Assembly (NCBI GenBank): GCA_036266975.1
Contig: DATAWZ010000125.1
Coordinates: 1 to 18,260, forward strand
Origin: DATAWZ01 sp036266975
GTDB lineage: Bacteria > Actinomycetota > Thermoleophilia > Solirubrobacterales > Solirubrobacteraceae
Length of the DNA: 18,260 nucleotides
Direction: 5' to 3'
Shown here: positions 8,432-15,202 of the stretch, piece by piece
How the letters are laid out: every line of letters begins with the position of its first letter
How positions within the stretch are numbered: position 1 is the stretch's first letter
The notes under the pieces: model-generated
What the model was told of the DNA's origin: nothing
Seen by the model: the letters and a program-made list of their open reading frames with translations, nothing else
Database searches by the model: none
Program-made: the position numbers and the translations under genes

Positions 8432-9205
8432 ATGGCCGAGACGCTCGCGGTCCTGTCCCAGAAGGGCGGCACCGGAAAGACGACGACCGTGCGCACGCTG
8501 GCCGACGTGCTGCGGCGGGTCGGGCTTCGCACGCTCGCGGTCGACCTGGATCCCCAGGGCAATCTCTCAGACTACTTCGACGTCCCGCCCGACGCCGACC
8601 CGACGATCGGCGACGTGCTCAGCGGACGCGCGAAGGCGAGCGCCGCGGTGCACAGCGACGTGATCCCGGCGAACCTCGGCCTGGCCGAGGCCGAGCTGAT
8701 GCTCGGCGGCAAGATGGGGCGCGAGCTGACGCTGCGGCGGGCGCTGCGGGACGTGGGCGATGACTACGACCTGATCCTCATCGACTGCCCGCCGTCGCTC
8801 GGGCTGCTGACGGTCAACGCGCTGGTCGCCTCCGACCACGCGCTGCTCACCGCCGAGGCGCAGTACTTCGCGCTGCAGGGGGTCGAGCAGGCCCTCGAGG
8901 TGATCGAGCTGGCCCGGGAGAGCCTGAACCCCGGCCTCGAGTGGGTCGGCGTCGTGCTGAACATCGCCGACATGCGCACCGTGCACTCGCGCGAGGCGCT
9001 GACCGGCCTGCAGGAGCATTTCGACGGCAAGCTCTTCAACACGGTCATCCGCGCGTCGATCGCCTACGCCGAATCGGCCGAGCGCGCGGTCTCGATCCTC
9101 GATCACCGCCCCGATCTGGGCGCGGACTACCTGGCGCTCACCGACGAGCTGCTCGAGCGGCTCGGTCTGCCCGACGCGCGTAAGCGGCTGGCCAAGCTGC
9201 GCTGA
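8432..9205 (+). CDS. ParA/Soj-family ATPase
   Basis: 257 residues of the ParA/MinD deviant-Walker family. The deviant Walker A KGGTGKTTT at 11-19 has the signature first lysine; DLDPQGNLS at 38-46 is the switch I region; LILIDCPPSL with Asp118 is Walker B. Length suits a chromosomal Soj-type ParA without an N-terminal DNA-binding domain. Family members dimerise on ATP, bind DNA non-specifically and move ParB-bound cargo, but several orphans position other cargo. No parB, parS-like cluster or replication gene is seen here, so I do not assign chromosome partitioning. It lies 239 bases after the FHA gene and has its own -10 box. It is convergent with the threonine operon, 349 bases away. Confidence 0.9.
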   Translation: MAETLAVLSQKGGTGKTTTVRTLADVLRRVGLRTLAVDLDPQGNLSDYFDVPPDADPTIGDVLSGRAKASAAVHSDVIPANLGLAEAELMLGGKMGRELTLRRALRDVGDDYDLILIDCPPSLGLLTVNALVASDHALLTAEAQYFALQGVEQALEVIELARESLNPGLEWVGVVLNIADMRTVHSREALTGLQEHFDGKLFNTVIRASIAYAESAERAVSILDHRPDLGADYLALTDELLERLGLPDARKRLAKLR

Positions 9206-9410
9206 AGCGCTGAGAGCCCATCCCGGCAGGGGTGTGCGACCGGGGCGTTCCAGGGCCAAGCGGGCGAAGGACGCAGGCGGGCGGGTGGGCCAGACCGGCA
9301 GAGCCACCTCAAGGGGCCATGCCCCATTCGGGGCACGGGTGACGCACGCACGGGCATGTCGAAATCCCGCCCGCCCCGCATCCGGGCGTGCGGGATTATT
9401 GGGATAGCCA
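9206..9410. other. Structured intergenic region with exclusive hairpins and terminator-like stem
   Basis: It lies between convergent parA and thrB. At 9313-9334, three blocks GGGGC, GCCCC and GGGGC lie in a row so that the middle can pair with either side: 9313-9317 with 9321-9325, or 9320-9325 with 9330-9335 (6 bp, loop ATTC). At 9363-9370/9390-9397 a perfect 8-bp stem AATCCCGC/GCGGGATT encloses a GC-rich loop that can itself pair (CGCCCG/CGGGCG); it is followed by ATT but no T-tract. The latter is the best terminator candidate for the parA side. No ORF with convincing start and codon use fits here. Confidence 0.45.
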
Positions 9411-9556
9411 AGAGGTCATCTCAGAACTCCCTGGGTGTGCGGCTGGCGAGGGGCACGATTGCCGGCTCCGAGGACGCCGCAGCGCGACGGGTCCGCCTGT
9501 GCCCGGAATGGGGTACCGCCGCCAGACGTGCGCCCAGGGGTTTTGAGATGACCTCT
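9411..9556. repeat. 146-bp inverted-repeat element overlapping the thrB stop codon
   Basis: The ends are perfect inverted repeats for 13 bases (AGAGGTCATCTCA at 9411-9423; complement at 9544-9556), and the similarity continues to CCCTGGG/CCCAGGG (9429-9435; 9533-9539) with one indel. The inner flanks still show partial complementarity (CTGGCG blocks on both arms). The right arm covers two of the three bases of the thrB TAG stop. No TA or other target duplication is evident. It may be a degenerate mobile element or a long terminator hairpin for the thrB operon. It shares a 17-18 base internal block with the element at 8190-8352. Confidence 0.55.
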
Positions 9557-10406
9557 AAAGGGCCCGGACGTCGAGCCCCTGCGGCTCGAGCGGCGCCCAC
9601 AGCACGTCGGCCCAGCCCTCGGCCTCCTTGCGCAGCCCCTCCACGACGCCGCCGGTCTGCATGTAGAAGCACCACACGAGCACCGACGGGCCGGCGCCGG
9701 AGATCGTCGCCCCGAGCGCGCCGAGGTCGCGCGCACGCTCGACGAGCCGCAGCGAGCGTGGAAACAGCGGCCCGCGGGCGTCCTGGTGCAGACGGTCGCG
9801 CAGGCCGCGAGCGACGAGGTCCCAGTCGCCCTTGGCGAGGCCGAGCATGAGGAGCGCCCCGTGGGCGATGTTGTAGACCGCATCGGCGAGCGGGACCTCC
9901 GCGGGCAGCGCCGCGCGGGCGCGCTCGGTCGAGAGCCCCTCGTACGGCACCACGGCGATCGCCTCAAGGCCCGTGGGCGGGTCGATCCGCACCGGGCGCC
10001 CCTCGGCGCAGACCACGATCCCGCCGTGCAGCGCCGCCGCGGCGTTGTCGGGGTGGCCCTCGATCTCGGTGGCCAGCGCGAGCAGGTCGGCGTCGAGCTC
10101 GAACAGGTGATCGGCGGCGGCCAGGCCGGCGACCGTGGCCGCGGCGCTCGAGCCCAGGCCGCCCGAGAGCGGGATCTCCGAACGCACCCGGAAGGTGAAG
10201 TCCTCGGCCGAGTGCAGCCGCTCGAAGGCACGCACGAGCAGGTTCGAGCGGTCGCGGGGCACGTCCAGCTGGGTCTCCACCGCGAAGTGGCCGGTCTCGA
10301 GGACCTCGACCTCCAGGTGGGGCTGCAGCGCCGCGGCGAAGCTGTCGAACCCGGGACCGAGGTTCGCCGAGGACGCCGGCACCCGCACCAGACGCCGGCG
10401 GTTCAC
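9555..10406 (-). CDS. thrB: Homoserine kinase
   Basis: 283 residues, GHMP-kinase family, phosphorylating homoserine to O-phosphohomoserine in threonine synthesis. Visible motifs are VPASSANLGPGFDSF at about 9-23 (motif 1), PLSGGLGSSAAA at 79-90 (the ATP-binding glycine loop) and ATISGAGPSVLVW near the C-terminus (motif 3). The start is the GTG at 10404-10406, which overlaps the thrC stop as GTGA. An open frame extends further upstream but is antisense-like noise inside thrC. It is the last gene of lysA-hom-thrC-thrB. Its TAG stop lies in the right arm of the 146-bp element. Cytoplasmic; identification is firm. Confidence 0.96.
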   Translation of the reverse strand: MNRRRLVRVPASSANLGPGFDSFAAALQPHLEVEVLETGHFAVETQLDVPRDRSNLLVRAFERLHSAEDFTFRVRSEIPLSGGLGSSAAATVAGLAAADHLFELDADLLALATEIEGHPDNAAAALHGGIVVCAEGRPVRIDPPTGLEAIAVVPYEGLSTERARAALPAEVPLADAVYNIAHGALLMLGLAKGDWDLVARGLRDRLHQDARGPLFPRSLRLVERARDLGALGATISGAGPSVLVWCFYMQTGGVVEGLRKEAEGWADVLWAPLEPQGLDVRAL

Positions 10407-11419
10407 TCGAGCACCGCCCGCTCGACCGCCTCGAGCTCGGGCTCGCAGGCGATCACCGCGGCGCCCGAATCCAGGGCGATCGCCGGATCCTTGAGCCCAT
10501 GACCGGTCAGTACGCAGGCGATGCGCTGAGCCTCCCCGGCTCCGTGCTTGAGCAAACCGGCGACCGACGCGGCCGAGGCGGGCTCGCAGAACACGCCCTC
10601 CTCGTGCGCGAGCAGGCGGTAGGCGGCGAGGATCTCTCGATCGCTGACCGCGCGGATCGCGCCACGGGAGGCGGTCATCGCCGCCATCGCCTCCTCCCAG
10701 CGCGCCGGGTTGCCGATGCGGATCGCGCTGGCCACCGTCTCGGGGTCGGCGACCGGGCGCCCCAGCACCAGCGGCGCGGCGCCCTCGGCCTGAAAGCCGT
10801 ACAGCTGCGGGCTCGCCCCCAGCTCCTGAAAGCCCTTCCAGTAGGCGGTCACGTTGCCGGCGTTGCCGACCGGGATGCAGAGCGCGTCCGGGCCGCCGTC
10901 GAGCGCCTCGAGCAGCTCGAAGGCCGCGGTCTTCTGTCCCTCCAGGCGGAAGGGATTGACCGAGTTGACCAGCGCGATCGGATGGCGAGCGCACAGCGCG
11001 CGCACGAGCGCGAGCGCCTCGTCGAAGTTGCCACGGATGGCCACGACCCGCGCGCCGTGCACCAGGGCCTGGGCGAGCTTTCCGGTGGCGATCTTCCCGT
11101 CGGGGATGATCACCGCTCCGCGCAGCCCGGCGCGGGCCGCGTACGCCGCCGCGCTCGCGGCCGTGTTGCCGGTCGAGGCGCAGATCACCGCCTGGGCGCC
11201 CTCGCGCACCGCGGCGGACACCGCGCAGGTCATCCCGCGGTCCTTGAAGGAGCCGGTCGGGTTCAGGCCCTCGAGCTTGAGGTGCACCTCGGCACCGACG
11301 CGCTCGGACAGCCGCGGTGCGGGCACCAGGGGCGTGGATCCCTCCCCCATCGAGACGATCGGATCGCCCTCGGCGAACGGGAGGTGCTCGCGGAAGCGCT
11401 CGATCAGCCCCGGGCTCAC
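10403..11419 (-). CDS. thrC: Threonine synthase
   Basis: A 338-residue PLP enzyme of fold type II that converts O-phosphohomoserine to threonine. The PLP-binding lysine is Lys59 in NPTGSFKDRG; the phosphate cradle is VGNAGNVT near residue 190. STGNTAASAAAYAARAGL and EGVFCEPASAASVAGLL are typical of the short bacterial form; MGEGSTPL lies at 24-31. The GTG start overlaps the hom stop as GTGA, and its own TGA overlaps the thrB GTG, so translation is probably coupled through all three. Complete and of usual length for actinobacterial thrC. Confidence 0.97.
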   Translation of the reverse strand: MSPGLIERFREHLPFAEGDPIVSMGEGSTPLVPAPRLSERVGAEVHLKLEGLNPTGSFKDRGMTCAVSAAVREGAQAVICASTGNTAASAAAYAARAGLRGAVIIPDGKIATGKLAQALVHGARVVAIRGNFDEALALVRALCARHPIALVNSVNPFRLEGQKTAAFELLEALDGGPDALCIPVGNAGNVTAYWKGFQELGASPQLYGFQAEGAAPLVLGRPVADPETVASAIRIGNPARWEEAMAAMTASRGAIRAVSDREILAAYRLLAHEEGVFCEPASAASVAGLLKHGAGEAQRIACVLTGHGLKDPAIALDSGAAVIACEPELEAVERAVLE

Positions 11420-12642
11420 ACGAACTCCTCTTCGATGACCCGGATGCTGCGCGGCGGCGAGCGGACGAACTCCAGGCGCCCGATCTCCGCCAGCGCGTCC
11501 GCCAGGCGCGACTCGGGCAGCGGGTGCACGACCATCACCAGCCGGGCGTTCTCCCCCAGGCCCCGCTGCACGACCGACTTGATCGAGGCCCCGACCTCGC
11601 CCAGGCGCTGGGCGATCGCGCCGAGCACCCCGGGCCGGTCGGCGACCTCCATGTGGAGATAGAAGGCCGAGGTCACGTCCGAGATGATCGTCTGCGCCGC
11701 GGCCGGAGCGGGCACGCTCGCCGTGCCGCGCAGGACGCTGACGAGGTCTCCGAGCACCGCGCTGGCGGTCTGCGGCCCCCCCGCTCCCGGCCCGGAGAGC
11801 GTGATCTCGGTGATCGCGGGCGCCTCGACGGTCACCGCGTTGAACGGCCCGGACACCGACGCAAGCGGGTGTCCGGCGTACAGGAAGGCCGGATGGACCC
11901 GCACCGAGATGCCGTCCGGCAGGCGCTCGGCGGTGCCGATCAGCTTCAGGCCCAGTCCGAGCTCATGCGCGTACTGCAGGTCGTCACGCTGCAGGTGCTC
12001 GATCCCGTCGTACTGCACGTCCGAGAGGGCCACCGGCGCGCCGAAGGCCAGCCGCGCCAGGATCGCCATCTTGGCCGCCGCGTCCTTGCCGCTGACATCC
12101 TCGCTGGGGTCGGCCTCGGCGAACCCGAGGCGCTGGGCCTCGGCGACCGCGTCCTCGTAGGAGGCGCCGGTGCGGGCCATCTCGCTCAGCACGAAGTTCG
12201 TCGTGCCATTGACGATCCCGTGGATGCGCTCGACGTGGGCGCCGGCGAGCGAGCCGATAAGCACACGGATGACCGGGACCACGCCGGCGACCGCGGCCTC
12301 GAAGGAGACCGAGGCGCCGTGCTCGCGGGCGGCGTCGAACAGCTCCTCGCCGTGCTGGCTGAGCAGTTGCTTGTTGGCGGTGATCACCGGCTTGCCCGCC
12401 CGCAGGGCGGTCAGCGCGGCGCCGCGGGCCGGCTCGATCCCGCCCATCAGCTCGACGAGCACGTCGGCGTTCTCGACGATCTCGTCCAGGTCGCCGCGGC
12501 TGCGCGTCAGCACGCCGCCGATGAACGGCCGCCGCCCGGTGAGCGCCTGGACCTGGTCGGCGCGCTCGGCGAGCAGGACGTCGAAGGCCGCCCCGACCGT
12601 CCCGCGACCGAGCAGCCCGACGCGGGCCTGCGGCCCGCTCAC
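11416..12642 (-). CDS. hom: Homoserine dehydrogenase with C-terminal ACT domain
   Basis: 408 residues, reducing aspartate semialdehyde to homoserine with NAD(P)H. The Rossmann motif is GRGTVG at 12-17. MGGIEPA, TANKQLLSQHG, NGTTNFVL near 145 and the EADPSEDVSGKDAAAK block follow; Asp187 and Lys191 match the catalytic pair of the yeast enzyme. A C-terminal ACT domain (about 325-400, MEVADRPGVLGAIAQRLGEVGASI) suggests allosteric inhibition by threonine, as in corynebacterial Hom. The GTG start overlaps the lysA stop as GTGA. It is the branch point to threonine in an operon that also holds the last step of lysine synthesis. Confidence 0.97.
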   Translation of the reverse strand: MSGPQARVGLLGRGTVGAAFDVLLAERADQVQALTGRRPFIGGVLTRSRGDLDEIVENADVLVELMGGIEPARGAALTALRAGKPVITANKQLLSQHGEELFDAAREHGASVSFEAAVAGVVPVIRVLIGSLAGAHVERIHGIVNGTTNFVLSEMARTGASYEDAVAEAQRLGFAEADPSEDVSGKDAAAKMAILARLAFGAPVALSDVQYDGIEHLQRDDLQYAHELGLGLKLIGTAERLPDGISVRVHPAFLYAGHPLASVSGPFNAVTVEAPAITEITLSGPGAGGPQTASAVLGDLVSVLRGTASVPAPAAAQTIISDVTSAFYLHMEVADRPGVLGAIAQRLGEVGASIKSVVQRGLGENARLVMVVHPLPESRLADALAEIGRLEFVRSPPRSIRVIEEEFV

Positions 12643-13928
12643 GGCGCGACGTCGCGGCTGAGCAGGTCTGCGTAGGTCTCGCGCCGCACGACCACACGGG
12701 CGCCGCCGCCGCCCACGAAGATGACCGGCGGGCGGGGCACGCCGTTGTAGTTGTTGGCCATAGCGAACCCGTACGCGCCGGTGGCGGGCGTCACCAGGAC
12801 GTCGCCCGGGCGCGGGTCGTCGAGCCGCGCGTCGGGGACGATCACGTCGCCGGACTCGCAGTGCTTGCCCACTACGCGGCAGGGCTGGCGGCCGAACATG
12901 CGATCGACGACGTGCGCCTCGTAGCGCGAGCCGTAGAGCATCGGACGCAGGTTGTCGGACATGCCGCCGTCGACGCCGACCCAGGTGCGCACGTTGTGCT
13001 TGACGCTCTGCACGGTGTAGAGCGTCACCACGCCGTTGGCGGCGAGCGCCCGGCCGGGCTCGATCAGCAGGTGCTTCGGGGTCTGGGGCAGGAACTCGCG
13101 CGCCGCGCCGGCGAGCGCGGCCACGTACTCCTCGATGCTCGGCGGGGTCTGGTCCGGCGCGTAGGCGGCGCCGAGGCCGCCGCCGAGGTCACAGACGGGA
13201 AAGGCGCCGAGAGTGCCGAGCGCCCTGGCCGCCGCGCGAAAGGGCGCGAGGTCGAGCAGCTGCGAGCCGATGTGGGCGTGCAGGCCGCGCAGCCGCAGGT
13301 GCGGGTTGGCGCTCACGCGTTCGATCACCGCGGAGGCCTCGGCCATCGAGAAGCCGAACTTGGTGTCGGCCTGGCCGGTCGAGATCTTCTCGTGGGTCTC
13401 GCCCTTGACGTCCGGGGCGATCCGCAGCAGGACGGGGTGCGGGTTGGCCCCGCGCGCCTGCACCGCGGCGGTGAGCTTGTCGACGTCGTCGAGGTTGTCG
13501 AGGACGATCAGCCCGGCGCCGACCCGGACGGCGTCGTCGAACTCCTCGGCCGACCGGGCGTTGCCGTGCACGACCAGGCACTCCGGCTGAAACCCGGCGG
13601 CGAGCGCGAGGTGCAACTCGCCGCCGGAGGCCACGTCGCAGTACAAGCCCTCCTGGGCGAAGAGCGAGAGCACCGCGGTGCACGGAAACGCCTTGGACGC
13701 GTAGACCACGTGCAGGTGCTCCACGTCGGCGGCCGCCGCGGCGACGGTGAACGCCCGCGCCCGAGCGCGCAGATCCTCCTCAACGACGATGTACGCCGGG
13801 GTCCCGAACTCGCGCGCGAGCTCGAGGGCGTCACAGCCGCCCAGCTCGAGCCGGCCGCGCTCGTCGAGGCGGCTGTCGAGGGGAAAGAGGGGCGAGAGGA
13901 CGCTGGCGGCGGTCACGTCGGCGGCCAT
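12639..13928 (-). CDS. lysA: Diaminopimelate decarboxylase
   Basis: 429 residues; a PLP enzyme of the alanine-racemase fold that decarboxylates meso-diaminopimelate to lysine. The PLP lysine is Lys79 in VVYASKAFPC. SGGELHLAL, the GLHAHIGSQ helix, CDLGGGLGAAY, EPGRALAANG and the C-terminal GKHCESGD active-site loop are all present, as is the final AYGFAMANNYNG. The ATG at 13926-13928 gives a usual length. A GATAAT box overlaps this ATG, so a leaderless start at the GTG 12 bases further in (13914-13916) is an alternative. It lies 37 bases downstream of the ABM gene on the same strand, and it leads the GTGA-linked operon. The gene order lysA-hom-thrC-thrB matches mycobacteria (Rv1293-Rv1296). 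Confidence 0.96.
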   Translation of the reverse strand: MAADVTAASVLSPLFPLDSRLDERGRLELGGCDALELAREFGTPAYIVVEEDLRARARAFTVAAAAADVEHLHVVYASKAFPCTAVLSLFAQEGLYCDVASGGELHLALAAGFQPECLVVHGNARSAEEFDDAVRVGAGLIVLDNLDDVDKLTAAVQARGANPHPVLLRIAPDVKGETHEKISTGQADTKFGFSMAEASAVIERVSANPHLRLRGLHAHIGSQLLDLAPFRAAARALGTLGAFPVCDLGGGLGAAYAPDQTPPSIEEYVAALAGAAREFLPQTPKHLLIEPGRALAANGVVTLYTVQSVKHNVRTWVGVDGGMSDNLRPMLYGSRYEAHVVDRMFGRQPCRVVGKHCESGDVIVPDARLDDPRPGDVLVTPATGAYGFAMANNYNGVPRPPVIFVGGGGARVVVRRETYADLLSRDVAP

Positions 13929-13965
13929 TATCGCGGCTCGCCGACGGACCGCCGGTAGTGGCTGA

Positions 13966-14268
13966 CTACCAGGTTTCGTGCTTGACGACTTCGAACCGCT
14001 CAACGGCGGGGGTCTCGTCGTACCCGCCGATCCCTCCCACCGCTTCGGTGACGCCGCTCGCCGCCGCGACTTCGCTGTCCTGCATCGCCTTTTCGGAGTC
14101 CCACACGGTGAAGACGCTCACCTGTCCCCGTTGGCGCGAGACGGCAACGTAGGCATCGCGAAACCCGGGAAGTGAGGTAACCGTCGAGAGCAGGTCGCTC
14201 ACGTGACTGATCGTGTTCTCGATCTGATCGTACGGCACCCCGCTGTATCGGGTCTCCCTCATGTGCAT
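13966..14268 (-). CDS. Small ABM/dimeric alpha-beta barrel-like protein
   Basis: 100 residues. The pattern (FRDAYVAVSRQRGQVSVFTVWDSEKAMQDSE, then VERFEVVKHETW) fits the antibiotic-biosynthesis-monooxygenase/dimeric alpha-beta barrel fold: strand, central strand ending in W-D, helix and last strand. Family members range from oxygenases to heme-binding proteins and quorum-linked proteins; no catalytic residue can be assigned. The start is set by a strong AAAGGAGGG Shine-Dalgarno (14275-14283), which lies 7 bases before the ATG at 14266-14268; an in-frame TTG at 14274 is too close to it and an ATG at 14262 too far. It may be cotranscribed with lysA 37 bases downstream; a role in the amino-acid pathway is unsupported. 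Confidence 0.75.
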   Translation of the reverse strand: MHMRETRYSGVPYDQIENTISHVSDLLSTVTSLPGFRDAYVAVSRQRGQVSVFTVWDSEKAMQDSEVAAASGVTEAVGGIGGYDETPAVERFEVVKHETW

Positions 14269-14274
14269 CGACAA

Positions 14275-14292
14275 CCCTCCTTTGGGATTAAC
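14275..14292 (-). promoter_or_regulatory. Shine-Dalgarno and -10-like box of the ABM gene
   Basis: On the minus strand GTTAAT (14287-14292) is directly followed, after 3 bases, by AAAGGAGGG (14275-14283). If GTTAAT is the -10, transcription would begin inside the ribosome binding site, leaving a leader of under 20 bases. The Shine-Dalgarno itself is unmistakable and is the strongest in the window. Confidence 0.55.
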
Positions 14293-14312
14293 CCAGCGTC
14301 TGCGCGACGTCC

Positions 14313-14330
14313 CGCCGGCCGTGGCCGGCG
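14313..14330. repeat. Perfect 8-bp inverted repeat upstream of the ABM gene
   Basis: CGCCGGCC and GGCCGGCG face each other across a 2-base GT spacer, giving an 18-bp near-palindrome. It sits about 21-38 bases upstream of the putative ABM-gene -10, the place for an operator. The G/C-only arms lower its weight. Confidence 0.35.
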
Positions 14331-14396
14331 AGCCTGGAACCTCACGCTCCTCTCCGACAACCGCGACCCTACCCGATCGCCGGGGCGCTGAGTTGA

Positions 14397-14420
14397 ACGC
14401 GATTCCAGACGCGATTCCAG
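14397..14420. repeat. 12-bp perfect tandem repeat before the hydrolase promoter
   Basis: ACGCGATTCCAG occurs twice head to tail (14397-14408, 14409-14420), ending 9 bases before the putative hydrolase -10 box. The 12-bp period is near one helical turn, so a regulator could bind both copies on the same face. The repeat unit contains ATT in an otherwise GC-rich context. Direct repeats of this sort can also arise by slippage. Confidence 0.5.
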
Positions 14421-14429
14421 GGCGGCTGG

Positions 14430-14435
14430 CATGAT
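14430..14435 (+). promoter_or_regulatory. Possible -10 box of the hydrolase gene
   Basis: CATGAT ends 6 bases before the hydrolase ATG, with no Shine-Dalgarno between. It is weaker than the other -10 boxes here, but the arrangement is the same as in the leaderless set. Confidence 0.35.
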
Positions 14436-14441
14436 CTCGCG

Positions 14442-15161
14442 ATGCCTCGCGGTCGCCTCGTCGCCCCCGAACCGCCCAGCGAATTGGGGCGACACGACGG
14501 CCTGGCCTTCGCCCGCTACGACGTCGAGCAGCCCCGGACGCGGGGAGGCGTGCTCGTCCTGCACGGCGCCGACTCGCGCAAGGAGAATCACTACGACTTC
14601 TGCCGCGAGCTGCGCGGGCACGGCATCAGCTCGCTGGTGTTCGACATGCGCGGGCACGGCGAGAGCGGCGGTGAGCTCGACGGGCGCGCGCTGCAGGACG
14701 TCGTGGCCATGGCCGGGCTGCTGCCGCCCGGTCCGCGCGCGCTGCGCGGGACGAGCATGGGCGGCTATTTCTCGCTGATCGCCGCCGAGCGCATCGGCGC
14801 CCGCGCGGTGGTGGCGATCTGCCCGGCCGGCGCCGATCTGATGCGACGCGGGCTGCGCGCCGGGCGCTTTCAGTTCAGCGCCGACCTGCCGGCGCTGGAC
14901 GCCCTGCTCGCCGAGCACGACGAGCTCGACGCGGTCCGGCGCCTGCAGGCGGCGCTGATGCTCATGCACGCCGAGGGCGACGAGAGCGTCCCGGTCGAGC
15001 ACTCGCGTCTGCTGCTGGGCGAGGCGGGCAGCGAGCGCAAGCGACTGATCGCGGCGCCCGGCGGTGATCACCGCTCGATCCAGCACGACGCCGAGATGCA
15101 GGCGGTGAGCGCGATGTTCTTGGCGCGCGAGCTCGCGACGGCCTCGGGCCGCGCGGATTGA
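14442..15161 (+). CDS. Alpha/beta hydrolase, serine-aminopeptidase/lysophospholipase-like
   Basis: 239 residues, alpha/beta-hydrolase fold. The triad is visible: Ser105 in GTSMGG (nucleophile elbow), Asp180 in AEGDESVPV and His210 in GGDHRSIQ. An HGADSRKENHYDFC segment at about 41-54 carries the HG oxyanion motif, and FDMRGHGESGG at 68-78 is the usual second signature. No signal peptide is present, so it is cytoplasmic. The lid region is short. The substrate cannot be inferred; carboxylesterase, acylglycerol lipase and related activities all share this pattern. It is transcribed away from the ABM gene. Its TGA is immediately followed by the -10 box of the next gene, so it is probably monocistronic. 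Confidence 0.88.
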   Translation: MPRGRLVAPEPPSELGRHDGLAFARYDVEQPRTRGGVLVLHGADSRKENHYDFCRELRGHGISSLVFDMRGHGESGGELDGRALQDVVAMAGLLPPGPRALRGTSMGGYFSLIAAERIGARAVVAICPAGADLMRRGLRAGRFQFSADLPALDALLAEHDELDAVRRLQAALMLMHAEGDESVPVEHSRLLLGEAGSERKRLIAAPGGDHRSIQHDAEMQAVSAMFLARELATASGRAD

Positions 15162-15197
15162 TAGGGTCGCCCGGGGTCATCACGGCGCTAAGGGAGG
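15162..15197 (+). promoter_or_regulatory. -10 box and Shine-Dalgarno of the secreted repeat gene
   Basis: TAGGGT at 15162-15167 starts right after the hydrolase stop codon. GGGAGG at 15192-15197 lies 5 bases before the ATG at 15203, giving a predicted leader of about 28 bases. The Shine-Dalgarno fixes the start; the same open frame reaches 15158 upstream without a good site. Confidence 0.6.
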
Positions 15198-15202
15198 CGG
15201 CC

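Noticed and set aside
9127..9411. 94-codon minus-strand frame in the parA-thrB intergenic region
   Set aside because: Overlaps the 3' end of parA, composition is unlike neighbouring proteins and the region is dominated by hairpins; non-coding is the simpler reading.
10407..10994. Upstream extension of thrB reading frame inside thrC
   Set aside because: The homoserine kinase similarity begins at the GTG at 10406; the extension is shadow sequence of thrC.
14272..14274. TTG as start of the ABM-like gene
   Set aside because: Only one base after the Shine-Dalgarno; the ATG at 14268 has normal 7-base spacing.
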